From Rhodobacter viridis (GTDB lineage Bacteria; Pseudomonadota; Alphaproteobacteria; Rhodobacterales; Rhodobacteraceae): DNA of 64,000 nucleotides. Location of the stretch: positions 62,001 to 126,000 of the forward strand of contig NZ_QJTK01000007.1 in NCBI RefSeq assembly GCF_003217355.1, written 5' to 3'. Position numbers and translations under genes: made by a program. Below, one piece after another: positions 1 through 9,443 of the stretch; within the stretch, counting starts at the first letter, position 1, and every line of letters begins with the position of its first letter. The notes under the pieces were generated by a model. That model was not told where the DNA came from. It saw nothing but the letters and a program-made list of their open reading frames with translations, and did no database searches.

Positions 1-608
1 TCTCGGTCACCCATCGTTTCACCCTTGGCTTCGTCGCCGATGGCGTTGGCTTCTTTCGCAGCCACGGCATGGCCGGGGCCGCTGCCACGACGAAAAGCGT
101 TTACATGACGCTGCGCGGCATCAACCTCGTCTGGGCGCAGGAGCTGTGCATCATCCTTTTCGTCTGGATGGCGAAGTTCGGCGCGGCTTACGGCGTGCGC
201 ACCGGCATCCATGTCGGCATCGACGTGCTGATCAACCGCCTTGCCGCGCCGCAACGCCGTTTCTTCATCCTGCTCGGCCTTGGGGCAGGGGCGCTCTTCA
301 CCGGCATCATCGCGACGCTCGGCGCGAATTTCGTGCATCACATGTACAATGCCTCCTCGACCTCGCCCGATCTCGAGCTGCCGATGTGGCTCGTCTATCT
401 GGCGATCCCGATGGGCTCGTCGCTGATGTGCTTCCGCTTCCTGCAGGTGGCGTATTCCTTTGCCCGCACCGGCGAGCTGCCGCACCATGACCATGGCCAT
501 GTCGATGGTGTCGACACCGAGGACGAGGGCATCGACGCCGAGGGTGACGTGATCCTGCACTCGCCGCTGACGCCGCGCGACCTTGTCGAAAAACCGAAGG
601 ACAACTGA
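1..608 (+). CDS. dctQ: TRAP C4-dicarboxylate transporter small membrane subunit DctQ (5' partial)
   Basis: Small integral membrane subunit of a tripartite ATP-independent periplasmic (TRAP) transporter for succinate, malate and fumarate. The frame is open back to base 3, so the true start lies upstream; the first ATG inside the window (69) is internal. About 201 C-terminal residues are present of a family length near 227. Three hydrophobic segments are visible (around LCIILFVWMAKFG, FFILLGLGAGALF and MWLVYLAIPMGSS), followed by a charged His/Asp/Glu tail. dctM follows one base after the stop codon. Gene order dctQ-dctM and strong resemblance to R. capsulatus DctQ support the call; the periplasmic binding subunit DctP is presumably just upstream. 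Confidence 0.93.
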   Translation, partial: SVTHRFTLGFVADGVGFFRSHGMAGAAATTKSVYMTLRGINLVWAQELCIILFVWMAKFGAAYGVRTGIHVGIDVLINRLAAPQRRFFILLGLGAGALFTGIIATLGANFVHHMYNASSTSPDLELPMWLVYLAIPMGSSLMCFRFLQVAYSFARTGELPHHDHGHVDGVDTEDEGIDAEGDVILHSPLTPRDLVEKPKDN

Positions 609-609
609 C

Positions 610-1932
610 ATGAGCGCCCTTATCATCTTTGGTCTGCTCATCGCCCTGATGCTCACCGGCATGCCGATTTCGATCTCGCTTGGCCTGACGGTGCTGACGT
701 TCCTCTTCACCATGACCGAGGTGCCGATCGACACGGTGGCGCTGAAGCTGTTCACCGGCATCGAGAAATTCGAGATCATGGCGATCCCGTTCTTCATCCT
801 TGCGGGGAACTTCCTGACCCATGGCGGGGTCGCCAAGCGGATGATCAACTTCGCCACCGCGATGGTGGGCCACTGGCACGGCGGGCTGGGGCTCGCGGGC
901 GTCATCGCCTGCGCGCTCTTCGCCGCTGTCTCGGGCTCGTCGCCCGCCACCGTCGTCGCCATCGGCTCGGTGATCCTGCCCGCGATGGTCAATCAGGGCT
1001 TTCCGAAGCAATTCGGCGCGGGGGTGATCACCACCTCGGGCGCGCTGGGCATCCTCATTCCGCCCTCGATCGTGATGGTGATGTATGCCGTTGCCACCTC
1101 GGGGATGGTGGTGACGGGGCCGAATGGCGAAGCCGTCTCCTCGGCCTCGGTGGGGCAGCTTTTCATGGCGGGCGTCGTGCCCGGTCTGATGCTCGCCGGC
1201 TTCCTCGCCTTCACCACCTGGAACCGGGCGCGCAAGTTCGGCTATCCGCGGCTTGAAAAGGCGAGCCTCGGCCAGCGCTTCGCCGCCTTTCGCGAGGCCT
1301 TCTGGGGTCTGATGCTGATCGTTGTCGTCATCGGCGGGATCTATGCGGGCATCTTCACGCCGACCGAGGCCGCCGCGATGAGCGCCGTCTATGCCTTCGT
1401 GATCTCGGTCTTCGTCTACAAGGACCTGACCCTGCGCGACGTGCCGCGGGTGTTGCTCTCGTCCGCCAACATGTCGGCGATGCTGCTTTACATCATCACC
1501 AACGCGGTGCTGTTCAGCTTCCTGATGGCGCATGAGGGCATCCCGCAGGCGCTGGGCGAGTGGATGGTCAACGCGGGCCTCTCGTGGTGGATGTTCCTGA
1601 TCATCGTGAACGTGCTTCTGCTCGCGGCGGGCAACTTCATGGAGCCCTCCTCGATCGTGCTGATCATGGCGCCGATCCTGTTTCCGGTCGCGGTGCGGCT
1701 CGGCATCGACCCGGTGCATTTCGGCATCATGATCGTGGTGAACATGGAAGTCGGCATGTGCCACCCGCCGGTGGGGCTGAACCTGTATGTCGCCTCGGGC
1801 ATCACGAAAATGGGCATCACCGAACTGACCGTGGCGGTCTGGCCCTGGCTGCTGACGATGCTCGTCTTCCTCGTGCTGGTGACCTATGTCCCCACGATCA
1901 GCCTCTTCCTGCCGCATCTGCTTGGCATGTAA
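610..1932 (+). CDS. dctM: TRAP C4-dicarboxylate transporter large permease DctM
   Basis: Large permease subunit that carries the transport path of the DctPQM system and uses the sodium or proton gradient. The product is 440 aa, the expected DctM length, and is almost wholly made of hydrophobic segments, with the conserved GxxxPPS-type loop (LGILIPPSIVMVMY) and the related MEPSSIVLIMAPIL repeat in the second half. The ATG at 610 is chosen because it lies one base after the dctQ stop and gives the known DctM N-terminus MSALIIFGLL; the frame also opens at 583 inside dctQ. It is translationally coupled to dctQ and followed by a hairpin terminator. Confidence 0.96.
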   Translation: MSALIIFGLLIALMLTGMPISISLGLTVLTFLFTMTEVPIDTVALKLFTGIEKFEIMAIPFFILAGNFLTHGGVAKRMINFATAMVGHWHGGLGLAGVIACALFAAVSGSSPATVVAIGSVILPAMVNQGFPKQFGAGVITTSGALGILIPPSIVMVMYAVATSGMVVTGPNGEAVSSASVGQLFMAGVVPGLMLAGFLAFTTWNRARKFGYPRLEKASLGQRFAAFREAFWGLMLIVVVIGGIYAGIFTPTEAAAMSAVYAFVISVFVYKDLTLRDVPRVLLSSANMSAMLLYIITNAVLFSFLMAHEGIPQALGEWMVNAGLSWWMFLIIVNVLLLAAGNFMEPSSIVLIMAPILFPVAVRLGIDPVHFGIMIVVNMEVGMCHPPVGLNLYVASGITKMGITELTVAVWPWLLTMLVFLVLVTYVPTISLFLPHLLGM

Positions 1933-1938
1933 GTTTCG

Positions 1939-1971
1939 CGCAGGGCCGGGGTTTCCCGGCCCTGCGACTTT
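1939..1971 (+). terminator. Intrinsic terminator after dctM
   Basis: A 12-bp perfect GC-rich stem (1939-1950 with 1955-1966) closes a GTTT loop and is followed by ACTTT. The T-run is short, so termination may be partial. It lies seven bases after the dctM stop. Confidence 0.65.
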
Positions 1972-2033
1972 CCGGGCCTTGGGCGCCCTTGGCTGCCCGC
2001 CTATCCTGATCCCCTGTCACGTCGCGAGGGATC

Positions 2034-3290
2034 ATGGCCACCGCCCGCACCAGCCTTACCCATCCGTTGCAGATCGCCGAGGTTCAGGCCGGGCCGGGCC
2101 TCGGCCGGATCGGCATCACCTTCTGCCCCGGCAAGCATGACCGCGCCGCGATGTCGGGATCCTGGGCGCGCGATCTGGGGCTGGATCTGGAAGCCATCGC
2201 CACTTGGGGCGCCAGCCATGTCGTGACGCTTGTCGAGACGCAGGAGTTGGGCATGCTCAAGGTGCCCGATCTGGGCACGCAGGTCCGCGCGCATGGGATG
2301 GAGTGGCACCATCTGCCGATTGCCGATTATTCGGTGCCGACCCCGGCTTTCGAGACCCGCTGGCAGGCCGAGGGGCGGGTGATCCGTGCCGCCCTGCGCG
2401 CGGGCGCGGATGTGGTCGTGCATTGCAAGGGCGGGCTTGGCCGGGCGGGGATGATCGCGGCGCGGCTGATGGTGGAACTGGGTGCCGATCCGAAGACGGC
2501 GGTGAAAGCCGTGCGGTCGGCCCGGCCGGGCGCGATCGAGACGCCCTCGCAACTTGCCCTTGTCCGCGCCACGGTGCCGCGGACCGAACCGGCGCGGGTC
2601 GATTTGGCCGCGCTCACCCGTGTCGGCGGGCGGCTTGGCTCGAACCCCGGGGGGATCTGGGCCGATGCGGCGGGCGGGCGCACTTACGTCAAGGAGCTGG
2701 AAAGCCCGGCTCTGGCGCGGAACGAATATCTGGCGGCGGCGCTCTATCGTCTGGCCGGGGCGCCGGTGCTCTCCTACCTGCCTTGCGCCGCGCCCGATCA
2801 GGTGGCGACGGTCTTCGTCGATCTGGAAAAAAACCGCCTCGCGCAACTGACCGAGGCCGAGCGGGCCGAGGCCCGGCACTGGTTCGGCGTGCATTGCTGG
2901 CTCGCCAACTGGGATGCTGCCGGGTTTCAGGGCGACAATCAGGGCGTGATCGGGGGCGTGGTGACGACGCTCGATGTCGGCGGCGCGCTCGAATTCCGCG
3001 CGCAGGGCGACCCGAAGGGCCGTGCCTTCGGCCCCACCGTGCCCGAGGTGGACCGGCTGCGCACCGACCCGGACAACCCCTTTGCGGTCGCGCTCTTCGG
3101 GCCGATGCCGCCTGACGCCCTGCGCGCGGCGCTGATGGTGGTGATCGGCCTGCCCGAGGCGGCGATCCGTACGGTCGTGGCCCGGCACGGCGGCCGCGCG
3201 GCGCTGGCCGAGACGCTTCTCGCCCGCAAGGCCGATCTGGCGCGGCAGCTCGCTCAGATGCCCGAAAGCGCCAGCAGCTTCGGCACCTGA
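2034..3290 (+). CDS. Dual-specificity phosphatase fused to a kinase-like domain
   Basis: 418 aa with two parts. Residues about 20-160 form a CDKN3-type dual-specificity phosphatase: the loop HCKGGLGR places the catalytic Cys at 131 and the phosphate-binding Arg at 137 (C-x5-R), and Asp98 in LPIADYS fits the general acid. Residues about 190-390 resemble the C-terminal half of HipA-like or actin-fragmin-kinase-like folds: a lysine in YVKEL (K220), an Asn-Trp-Asp (292-294) and a Gly-Asp-Asn (300-302). No signal peptide or membrane segment is seen. The phosphatase call rests on the motif; the kinase-like call is an inference from a few motifs. The 3' end overlaps draG on the opposite strand by 37 bases. 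Proteins joining this phosphatase type to an ADP-ribosylglycohydrolase are known, so proximity to draG may be functional. Confidence 0.75.
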   Translation: MATARTSLTHPLQIAEVQAGPGLGRIGITFCPGKHDRAAMSGSWARDLGLDLEAIATWGASHVVTLVETQELGMLKVPDLGTQVRAHGMEWHHLPIADYSVPTPAFETRWQAEGRVIRAALRAGADVVVHCKGGLGRAGMIAARLMVELGADPKTAVKAVRSARPGAIETPSQLALVRATVPRTEPARVDLAALTRVGGRLGSNPGGIWADAAGGRTYVKELESPALARNEYLAAALYRLAGAPVLSYLPCAAPDQVATVFVDLEKNRLAQLTEAERAEARHWFGVHCWLANWDAAGFQGDNQGVIGGVVTTLDVGGALEFRAQGDPKGRAFGPTVPEVDRLRTDPDNPFAVALFGPMPPDALRAALMVVIGLPEAAIRTVVARHGGRAALAETLLARKADLARQLAQMPESASSFGT

Positions 3291-4129
3291 TCGCGGATCT
3301 GCGCGCTCACCGCGGGATCAAGCGCCTCGAGCCAGCGCTTCGGGATCGCCGCCGTGCCCCAGGTCGCGCCCGCCAGCATCCCGGCCAGGGCGCCGGTCGT
3401 GTCGGCATCGCCGCCCTGATTGACGGTGCTGACCAGCACCTCCTCGAAACTGTCGGACGAGAGGTAATAATGCAGCACCGTCTGCATCGTCTCGACCACG
3501 AAGGCCGAGGACCGGCCGCGATAGGGGATGAAGCGGAAATCGCGATGCGCGGCGATCAGCGCCTCGGCCTCGCGGGCGATGACGGCGGTGCCGTCGCCGA
3601 GGATCAGCCCCTGCACCATCCGCACAAGCGTGATGCAGGCCGCATCCGACAGCGGGTGGTTGTGCGTCGCATGGGCCTGCGCCACCGTCCAGGCGGCAGC
3701 GCGTTCGGGCCGACCAAGGGTCGCCAGCGCCACCGGCAGCACCCGCATCGCCGCGCCATTGCCCGCGTCATCCTCGAAATACGGCCCCTCGACCGTGCCC
3801 TGTTCCAAAAATCGCCGGATGCCGCGCCGACAGGTGTTGCCGACATCGGCCGGACCCGATTTCAGCCAGCCCGCAAAGGCCAGACAGACATCGCGCGCGT
3901 CAAACCCCTTGCGGCGGATCAGCGAATGACCAAGCGCCAGCGACATCTGCGTGTCATCGGTCACCGCCCCCGGCTTCAGCTTCAGCCAGCCGCCGCCGCA
4001 GATGTCGCGATGCACGCCGTGTTTCTCGGCGATCTCGCGCGGGGTCATGAATTCGACCGTCGCCCCCAGCGCATCCCCCAGCGCAAAGCCGAGAAAGGCC
4101 GCCATCGCCCTGTCTTCCACGCTGCTCAT
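3254..4129 (-). CDS. draG: ADP-ribosyl-[dinitrogen reductase] glycohydrolase DraG
   Basis: Removes ADP-ribose from the arginine of nitrogenase Fe protein and so reactivates nitrogenase when ammonium or darkness stress ends. 291 aa, the usual length for this cytosolic dimanganese enzyme. Both metal-binding signatures are visible: T57-D58-D59 in VTDDTQM, and D241/D243/T244 in GGDADTTGALAG. It starts nine bases after the draT stop, with GGGGA as ribosome-binding site, so the two genes form an operon. Its 3' end overlaps the phosphatase-kinase gene on the other strand. A generic ADP-ribosylglycohydrolase is the alternative, but adjacency to draT settles it. Confidence 0.95.
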   Translation of the reverse strand: MSSVEDRAMAAFLGFALGDALGATVEFMTPREIAEKHGVHRDICGGGWLKLKPGAVTDDTQMSLALGHSLIRRKGFDARDVCLAFAGWLKSGPADVGNTCRRGIRRFLEQGTVEGPYFEDDAGNGAAMRVLPVALATLGRPERAAAWTVAQAHATHNHPLSDAACITLVRMVQGLILGDGTAVIAREAEALIAAHRDFRFIPYRGRSSAFVVETMQTVLHYYLSSDSFEEVLVSTVNQGGDADTTGALAGMLAGATWGTAAIPKRWLEALDPAVSAQIRDQVPKLLALSGI

Positions 4130-4138
4130 CGCATCCCC

Positions 4139-4963
4139 CTACACATCGTCGATACTCACCCGAAACGCCCCGCCCAGCACCAGAAACTCGCGCTCGCCCC
4201 GTAGCAGATGCGAGGGCAGCAGGCCGGGGAAGAACAGCACCTTGGCCAGCGGCACCCGCGTCGTGATGATGCGGTCGCCAAAGCAATCGGCCACCTCGCG
4301 GTCCGAGGAAAACGACACGAGGTTGTTGAGCCGGATCACCGCCTCGCGCTTGCTTGGCTGGTCAAGGATGCCGTGCCGGTCGACGGCATTGATGCCGCGG
4401 TACAGCGTGATGTGGCTTTGCCCCGGAAAGGCGAAACGTCCAATCGCCCATTGGCAGAACTCAAACAGCATATCGAGCTGTACGAGGATGGCATTGTCGT
4501 GAAAGCGGCTCTGCATCCGTTCCTCGACATAGGCCTGCCAGATCGGGCCGTGGATGTCGGGGATGATCTCCTTGTGAAAGCTGGGCAGGATGCCGAAGCG
4601 GCTTTCCACCCAGCCTTTCAGCACCGCGCCCTCGGGGCCGTTGCTGTCGAAGGTCCAGCCCTGAATGAGCCGCAGGAAGGACGAGCGATAGCGCTTGCGG
4701 CTTCCCGGCGCCGCCTCGCGCTGCTCGGGGTCGATGCCGAACATCGCGACCATATAGGCCAGAAAGGCCTCGCCCGCCTCGGGCAGGGTCTCGGCCTGAT
4801 CGAGCATGGTGAACAGCGCGGGGTTCATTTCCCGCACGCCCCAGATATGCAGACCGACCGGCGCGTCGTTGAAGGCGGGGCTCGCCATGAAGGCCGAGGG
4901 CCGCCCCACCAGATTGGTCGAATGACCGCTGCTGTGCCAGGTCTGTGAAAGGGGTTCATCCAT
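4139..4963 (-). CDS. draT: NAD+-dinitrogen-reductase ADP-D-ribosyltransferase DraT
   Basis: Transfers ADP-ribose from NAD+ to a specific arginine of dinitrogenase reductase (NifH), switching nitrogenase off in response to ammonium or loss of light. 274 aa, matching R. capsulatus DraT. The arginine-specific transferase triad is visible: R189 in LYRGIN, the serine motif SFSS (217-220), and the ExE pair E257/E259 in GEREF. It is first in a two-gene operon with draG. An antiporter gene on the same strand ends 82 bases upstream, so the promoter is either in that gap or shared. As in R. capsulatus, no nifHDK genes lie nearby in this window. Confidence 0.96.
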   Translation of the reverse strand: MDEPLSQTWHSSGHSTNLVGRPSAFMASPAFNDAPVGLHIWGVREMNPALFTMLDQAETLPEAGEAFLAYMVAMFGIDPEQREAAPGSRKRYRSSFLRLIQGWTFDSNGPEGAVLKGWVESRFGILPSFHKEIIPDIHGPIWQAYVEERMQSRFHDNAILVQLDMLFEFCQWAIGRFAFPGQSHITLYRGINAVDRHGILDQPSKREAVIRLNNLVSFSSDREVADCFGDRIITTRVPLAKVLFFPGLLPSHLLRGEREFLVLGGAFRVSIDDV

Positions 4964-5045
4964 CCTGCGGATGATGCGGCCTTGCCCCCTTTCTGGGAAG
5001 GGTGCGTTTGCGCGCAGCCGCGGGATGGCCCGTTTCCTGCCCGGC

Positions 5046-6833
5046 TCAGCGCTGGGCAGGTTCGCTGCGCAGGAGCCGCATCATCGCCTCGCGCCGGGCG
5101 TCAAGCAGGGCGGCGGTGCGATCAGACGGCGCACCAAGGCGGCGCAGCGCATCGCCCGCAAGGTCGAGACCGGTCTCGAACGCCTCGGGGATCACCTGCG
5201 TCGCGCCCATCGAGAAAAGCCGCACCGCATGTTCCGCGTCGCGCGCCCGCGCGATGATCGGCAGATCCGGGCGCAGCCGGCGCAGCATCGTCACAACCTG
5301 CTCGGTCGCCGTCGCGTCATGCAGGGTGACGACCGCGATCGGCGCCGTTTCGATGCCGCATTTGCGCAAGATGCCGGGGCGCTGCGCATCGCCAAAGACG
5401 ATGTCGCGACCCTCGTTGCGGCCGCGCGCCACCAACTCGGCATCGCGGTCGATGACGAGGGGCACATGCCCCTCGGTCGAGAGCACGTCGCAGACGAGCC
5501 GCCCGACCCGACCGGCGCCGATCACCACCGGTCGGCCGCTGGCACTCTCGGCCGCTTCGGCGGGCAGGTCGGTCAGGGCGGTGGCGCGGGTGCTGCGCTG
5601 GCCAAGGCTGCGCCCCATCCGGGCGAGGATCGGCGTCGCCAGCATCGTGCCCGAGGCGACGAGCAACATGAACTGTTCGACCTCGGGCGTCGTCAGACCG
5701 GAGGAACTGGCAAGGCTGAGGACAAGGAAGGCGAATTCCCCCCCGCCCGCCAGCAGCAGGCTGGCCTCGAGCGCGACGGGCCAGGCGAGCCCGAACAGCC
5801 GCGCCAGAAGCCCGATCACCGCGGCCTTCAGCCCGGTCATGCCGATCACCGAAATCGCCAGCATGAACGGGTGCTGCGCCACCGCGGCCGGGTCGATGCG
5901 CATGCCGACCGAGATGAAGAAAAGCCCGAGCAGCAGGCCCTTGAAGGGCTCGATGTCGACCTCGACCTGACGGCGGAATTCGGTTTCGGCCAGCAGCAGC
6001 CCGGCAAGGAAGGCGCCCAGTGCCATCGAAAGACCCGCCGAACGGGTGATCAGCGAGGTGCCGACGACGACGAAGAGGATCGCCGCCATGAACAATTCGC
6101 GATTGTGCGTGCGCGCGACCGAGCGGAACAGGCGGCGCAGGATCACCCGGCCGATGCCGACGATCAGGCTCACCGCGGCGATCGCCTGCAGGACGGCGAT
6201 GCCAAGCCCCGACAGCACGGTCTCCAGCGTGATCGTCTCGGTGCCGCCCTTTGCGGCCTCGCCAAAGACGACGATCAGGAACAGGATCGGCACGACGGCC
6301 AGATCCTGCGCCAGCAGCACGCCAAAGATGTTGCGCCCGGTGACCGAGGCCAGCCGGTGCTGTTCGGCCAGAAGCTGCACGACGATGGCGGTCGAAGAGA
6401 GCGCAAGGCAGGCGCCGATCACGAGGCTCGCATCGATCGGGTTGCCGAAGGCAAAGGCGGTGCCGGCAATGGCGGCTGTGGTCACCACCACCTGCGCCAT
6501 GCCAAGGCCGAAGACCGAGCGGCGCATCGTCCAGAGCCGGTCGAGCGAAAGCTCCAGCCCGATGGTGAACAGAAGGAAGGCGACGCCCAGTTCGGCGAGC
6601 TGGTCGACTGCCTCCTGCGAATTGATGGTGATCCAGCCCAGCGGCGGGATCAGATCGGCAAAGCGGCCGATGGCATTTGGCCCCAGCAGCAGCCCGGCGA
6701 CCAGAAAGCCGACGACCGGGCTGATGCGGAACCGGGTCATCAGCGGAATGATCACCCCGGCCGTGCCGAGAAACACGAGCGCCTCGCGGTAGAGGCCGAT
6801 TTCAGATGCAATGGACATGAGGATTTGAACCAT
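5046..6833 (-). CDS. CPA2 monovalent cation:proton antiporter with RCK domain (KefC-like)
   Basis: Inner-membrane antiporter, probably K+/H+ exchange or glutathione-gated K+ efflux. About 595 aa: residues 1-390 are a chain of roughly twelve hydrophobic segments of the Na+/H+ exchanger fold, and from about 400 there is a TrkA-N/RCK Rossmann domain with the nucleotide-binding GAGRVGR motif and an acidic IDRD. The start at 6833 (MVQILMSIASEIG) is preferred over the longer frame opening at 6866; 6818 is another option. No ancillary KefF/KefG gene is adjacent. It reads toward draT with an 82-base gap, and read-through into draT is possible. Confidence 0.85.
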   Translation of the reverse strand: MVQILMSIASEIGLYREALVFLGTAGVIIPLMTRFRISPVVGFLVAGLLLGPNAIGRFADLIPPLGWITINSQEAVDQLAELGVAFLLFTIGLELSLDRLWTMRRSVFGLGMAQVVVTTAAIAGTAFAFGNPIDASLVIGACLALSSTAIVVQLLAEQHRLASVTGRNIFGVLLAQDLAVVPILFLIVVFGEAAKGGTETITLETVLSGLGIAVLQAIAAVSLIVGIGRVILRRLFRSVARTHNRELFMAAILFVVVGTSLITRSAGLSMALGAFLAGLLLAETEFRRQVEVDIEPFKGLLLGLFFISVGMRIDPAAVAQHPFMLAISVIGMTGLKAAVIGLLARLFGLAWPVALEASLLLAGGGEFAFLVLSLASSSGLTTPEVEQFMLLVASGTMLATPILARMGRSLGQRSTRATALTDLPAEAAESASGRPVVIGAGRVGRLVCDVLSTEGHVPLVIDRDAELVARGRNEGRDIVFGDAQRPGILRKCGIETAPIAVVTLHDATATEQVVTMLRRLRPDLPIIARARDAEHAVRLFSMGATQVIPEAFETGLDLAGDALRRLGAPSDRTAALLDARREAMMRLLRSEPAQR

Positions 6834-6917
6834 GCCAGCGCCGGGGATGCCAGAGGTCCAATGCACCCTGCGGCAGAGCGTCCGGGTTTTCGGCTCGCTC
6901 TGCCGGGGGCAAGGTCC

Positions 6918-9197
6918 TCAGGCGGCGCTGCGCTGCCCGGCCTCGTCACTGATGCGGAACTGGCTGACCAGCTCTTCCAGACCGCGGGTCTGCCCGCTCA
7001 GCGTCAGGCAGGCGGCGGCGGTTTGTTCGTAGGCGGCGGCATTGTGCTGCTGCGTCCGGTCAAGCTGGTTCATCGCGGAGTTGATCTCGCCGATGCCCGC
7101 GGCCTGTTCATTGGCCGAGGAGGCAATCTCGCCGACATGACTCGAAATCGTCTCGATCGCCTCGACGATGACCCGAAGCGCCTCGCCCGCGCGCCCGACA
7201 AGGGTCACACCCGCCGTCACCTGCTCGCCCGAGCTGGAGATCAGCGCGCCGATTTCCCGCGCCGCTTCCGAGGCGCGTTGCGCCAGCGCCCGCACTTCCG
7301 AGGCGACGACGGCAAAGCCGCGCCCCGCCTCGCCCGCCCGGGCGGCCTCGACCCCCGCGTTCAGCGCCAGAAGGTTGGTCTGGAAGGCGATGTCGTCGAT
7401 CACGTTGATGATCCGCGAGATCTGTTCCGACGAGGTCTGGATCTCGCCCATCGCGGTCACGGTTTCCTCGACCACCTGAGTCGTGGTCCGCGCCTTTTCG
7501 GTCGCGCCGCGCACGATGCTGTCGACCTGCCGCGCGCTTTGCGCCGCCGATTGCACCGAGGCCGTCAGCTCGTTCAGCGCCGCTGCGGTTTCCTCAAGCG
7601 TCGCCGCCGCGGTTTCGGCCTGCCGCGACAGATCCGTGGTCGCCCCGGTAATCTCGGCCACGCCGCCGGAAATCGAGCGCGTCGCCGCATCGATCGAGCC
7701 CATCAGATCGGAGAGACGCGACACGGTGTCGTTGAAGTCGAGCCGCAGCTGTTCATAGGCAGGCGGGAAGCTGGTCGAGATTTCGACCGACAGGTTGCCC
7801 CGCGCCAGATCGCGCAGACCCGAGGCAAGGCTCTCCACCACCTGCGACTGCTCGGCCGCGCGGGCGTGGCGGCGGACCTCGTCGGCCTGACGTGATTCTT
7901 CCTCGGCCAGTTCTTCGCGGCGTTCGCGCTCGATCTCGGCCAGCCGGGCGGCTTCGCGTTCGTCGCGCATCCGCGCCGCTTCGGCCTCGCGCTGCAGCCG
8001 CTCGGTCTCGGCGACCTTGCGCAGGCGGTCCTGTTCGATTTCCAGATCGCTCTTGTCGGCCAGCGAATGCCGCAGCATCTCGACCGAGGCCGCCATCGCG
8101 CCGATCTCGTCACGGCGATCCGCGCCCGGCACCGGGGTCTCATATTGCCCCGCGGCAAGCCCGTTCACCGCGGCCAGCATCTGCGCCAGCGGCTTGCGCA
8201 CAAGGACGGAGGAGGCGGCATAGACCGCGCCGAGTGTCATCACCAGCATCAGGATGCCGCCCAGCGTGGTCGACAGCACCTCATGGCGGACCGGCGTGGT
8301 GAAGACCGCGCCGGGAACGTCCAGAATCGTCGCCCAGGTGACGTTCATCCCCTTGGCGGTGAACGGAAAGACGAGCCGCCGCGAGCCATCCGCAAAGCCC
8401 TCGATCACCCGGGGTTTGCCATCGGCGAGCGCGGATTTCACCAGATCGGCGCCGAGCCCCTCATAGGGCTTGGTGAACTGCGCCGGATCGGGGGTGGCGA
8501 TCCATTTGCCCGAGGCATCGACCAGCATCATCCGCCCGCCTTCGAAGGGTTCCATTGCGGACATCATCTTCGACATTTCGGCCAGCGTGATGTCGACGCC
8601 GATCAGCCCGACGGTCTTGCCATCGATCTGCATCGGCACCGAGATCGAGGTCACGATATAGCCCTGCTGGGTCAGATAAGGCTCTGTCGTCAGGCTCTTG
8701 CCGGTCTTCAGCGGCACGTTGAACCACATTTCCTTCGGATCGATCGGGAAGGTCTGGAAGGTCACCCCGCCCTTGCCGTCCTTGGTCCAGTAGGGCGAAA
8801 AGTCGCCCGCCGCATTGCGCCCCTCGGTGCCTTGCAGGAAGTCATTCGTCGGCCCGCCCGGGATCGCCGACATCCACGACGAAAACAGGTTGTCGTAGCG
8901 CATCGGCACGTTTTCGAGCATGGCGATGATCGTCGCCGTCTCGGCCTTGCCGGATTTCATGTAGCCGGTGATCATGCCGTTCAGGCTTTCGGCCGTCGCC
9001 ACTGCTTCGGTCATCTGCTTGGCCACTTCACCGGCGGCGAATTTCGCTTGGCTCGTTGCTTCTGCCATCACCTGCGCCTCGACCCGGGTGGAGGTCTTCC
9101 AGCCGCTATAGGCCGTGTAGCCCAGCACGATCAGTGAAATGGCAAGGCCCGCCGCCAGACCCAATTTGCCGGAGACGGATTTCAGTGGATGTGTCAT
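6918..9197 (-). CDS. Methyl-accepting chemotaxis protein with dCache-type sensor
   Basis: 759-aa membrane chemoreceptor. Order: transmembrane segment near 13-33; a large periplasmic region (about 35-300) with double-Cache features such as [15 protein letters not shown] and [13 protein letters not shown]; second transmembrane segment near 308-328; HAMP; a long charged coiled coil (about 390-470); a second HAMP-like segment; and an MCP signalling domain whose hairpin tip contains [19 protein letters not shown]. There is no C-terminal NWETF-type CheR/CheB tether. The ATG at 9197 is chosen because the sensor helix begins there; the frame runs open to 10265 only because it is antisense to lsrF. 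It is divergent from lsrF, and no che genes are adjacent. Confidence 0.93.
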   Translation of the reverse strand: MTHPLKSVSGKLGLAAGLAISLIVLGYTAYSGWKTSTRVEAQVMAEATSQAKFAAGEVAKQMTEAVATAESLNGMITGYMKSGKAETATIIAMLENVPMRYDNLFSSWMSAIPGGPTNDFLQGTEGRNAAGDFSPYWTKDGKGGVTFQTFPIDPKEMWFNVPLKTGKSLTTEPYLTQQGYIVTSISVPMQIDGKTVGLIGVDITLAEMSKMMSAMEPFEGGRMMLVDASGKWIATPDPAQFTKPYEGLGADLVKSALADGKPRVIEGFADGSRRLVFPFTAKGMNVTWATILDVPGAVFTTPVRHEVLSTTLGGILMLVMTLGAVYAASSVLVRKPLAQMLAAVNGLAAGQYETPVPGADRRDEIGAMAASVEMLRHSLADKSDLEIEQDRLRKVAETERLQREAEAARMRDEREAARLAEIERERREELAEEESRQADEVRRHARAAEQSQVVESLASGLRDLARGNLSVEISTSFPPAYEQLRLDFNDTVSRLSDLMGSIDAATRSISGGVAEITGATTDLSRQAETAAATLEETAAALNELTASVQSAAQSARQVDSIVRGATEKARTTTQVVEETVTAMGEIQTSSEQISRIINVIDDIAFQTNLLALNAGVEAARAGEAGRGFAVVASEVRALAQRASEAAREIGALISSSGEQVTAGVTLVGRAGEALRVIVEAIETISSHVGEIASSANEQAAGIGEINSAMNQLDRTQQHNAAAYEQTAAACLTLSGQTRGLEELVSQFRISDEAGQRSAA

Positions 9198-9278
9198 CGA
9201 TTCCAATTCCCCTTCGGAGCTGGAATCATCATTGGTCAGAGGCGGAAACATACCGTAAACGTCCCCCCGGATTCTCGC

Positions 9279-9290
9279 CCAAGCGCTTGG
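9279..9290. promoter_or_regulatory. CG-centred palindrome upstream of lsrF
   Basis: CCAAGCGCTTGG is a perfect 12-bp palindrome with the AA-N-CG-N-TT layout typical of LacI/GalR-family operators. It lies in the 246-bp gap between the divergent chemoreceptor and lsrF genes, about 150 bases before lsrF. No LacI-family gene is in the window, so the binding protein is unknown. Confidence 0.35.
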
Positions 9291-9443
9291 ACGTGCGGCA
9301 ATTTGTCGGCCCTGCGACAGCGGCTTCGCTGGGCAGCCGGGCCTTGTGACGGTATCTTGCCGCCGATTGCAGGCGGGGTGTGGCCCCGATTTGCCCCCTC
9401 CGGGGCCGGGGCTCGGCTCCGGCCTGAAATGAAAGGAACGACC

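Noticed and set aside
307-1917. 536-codon minus-strand ORF
   Set aside because: Antisense to dctM, with a His/Asp/Arg-rich translation and no ribosome-binding site.
4971-7895. 974-codon plus-strand ORF
   Set aside because: It is antisense to the KefC-like antiporter and the chemoreceptor, has a His/Arg/Gln-rich composition typical of complementary frames in GC-rich DNA, and shows no domain.
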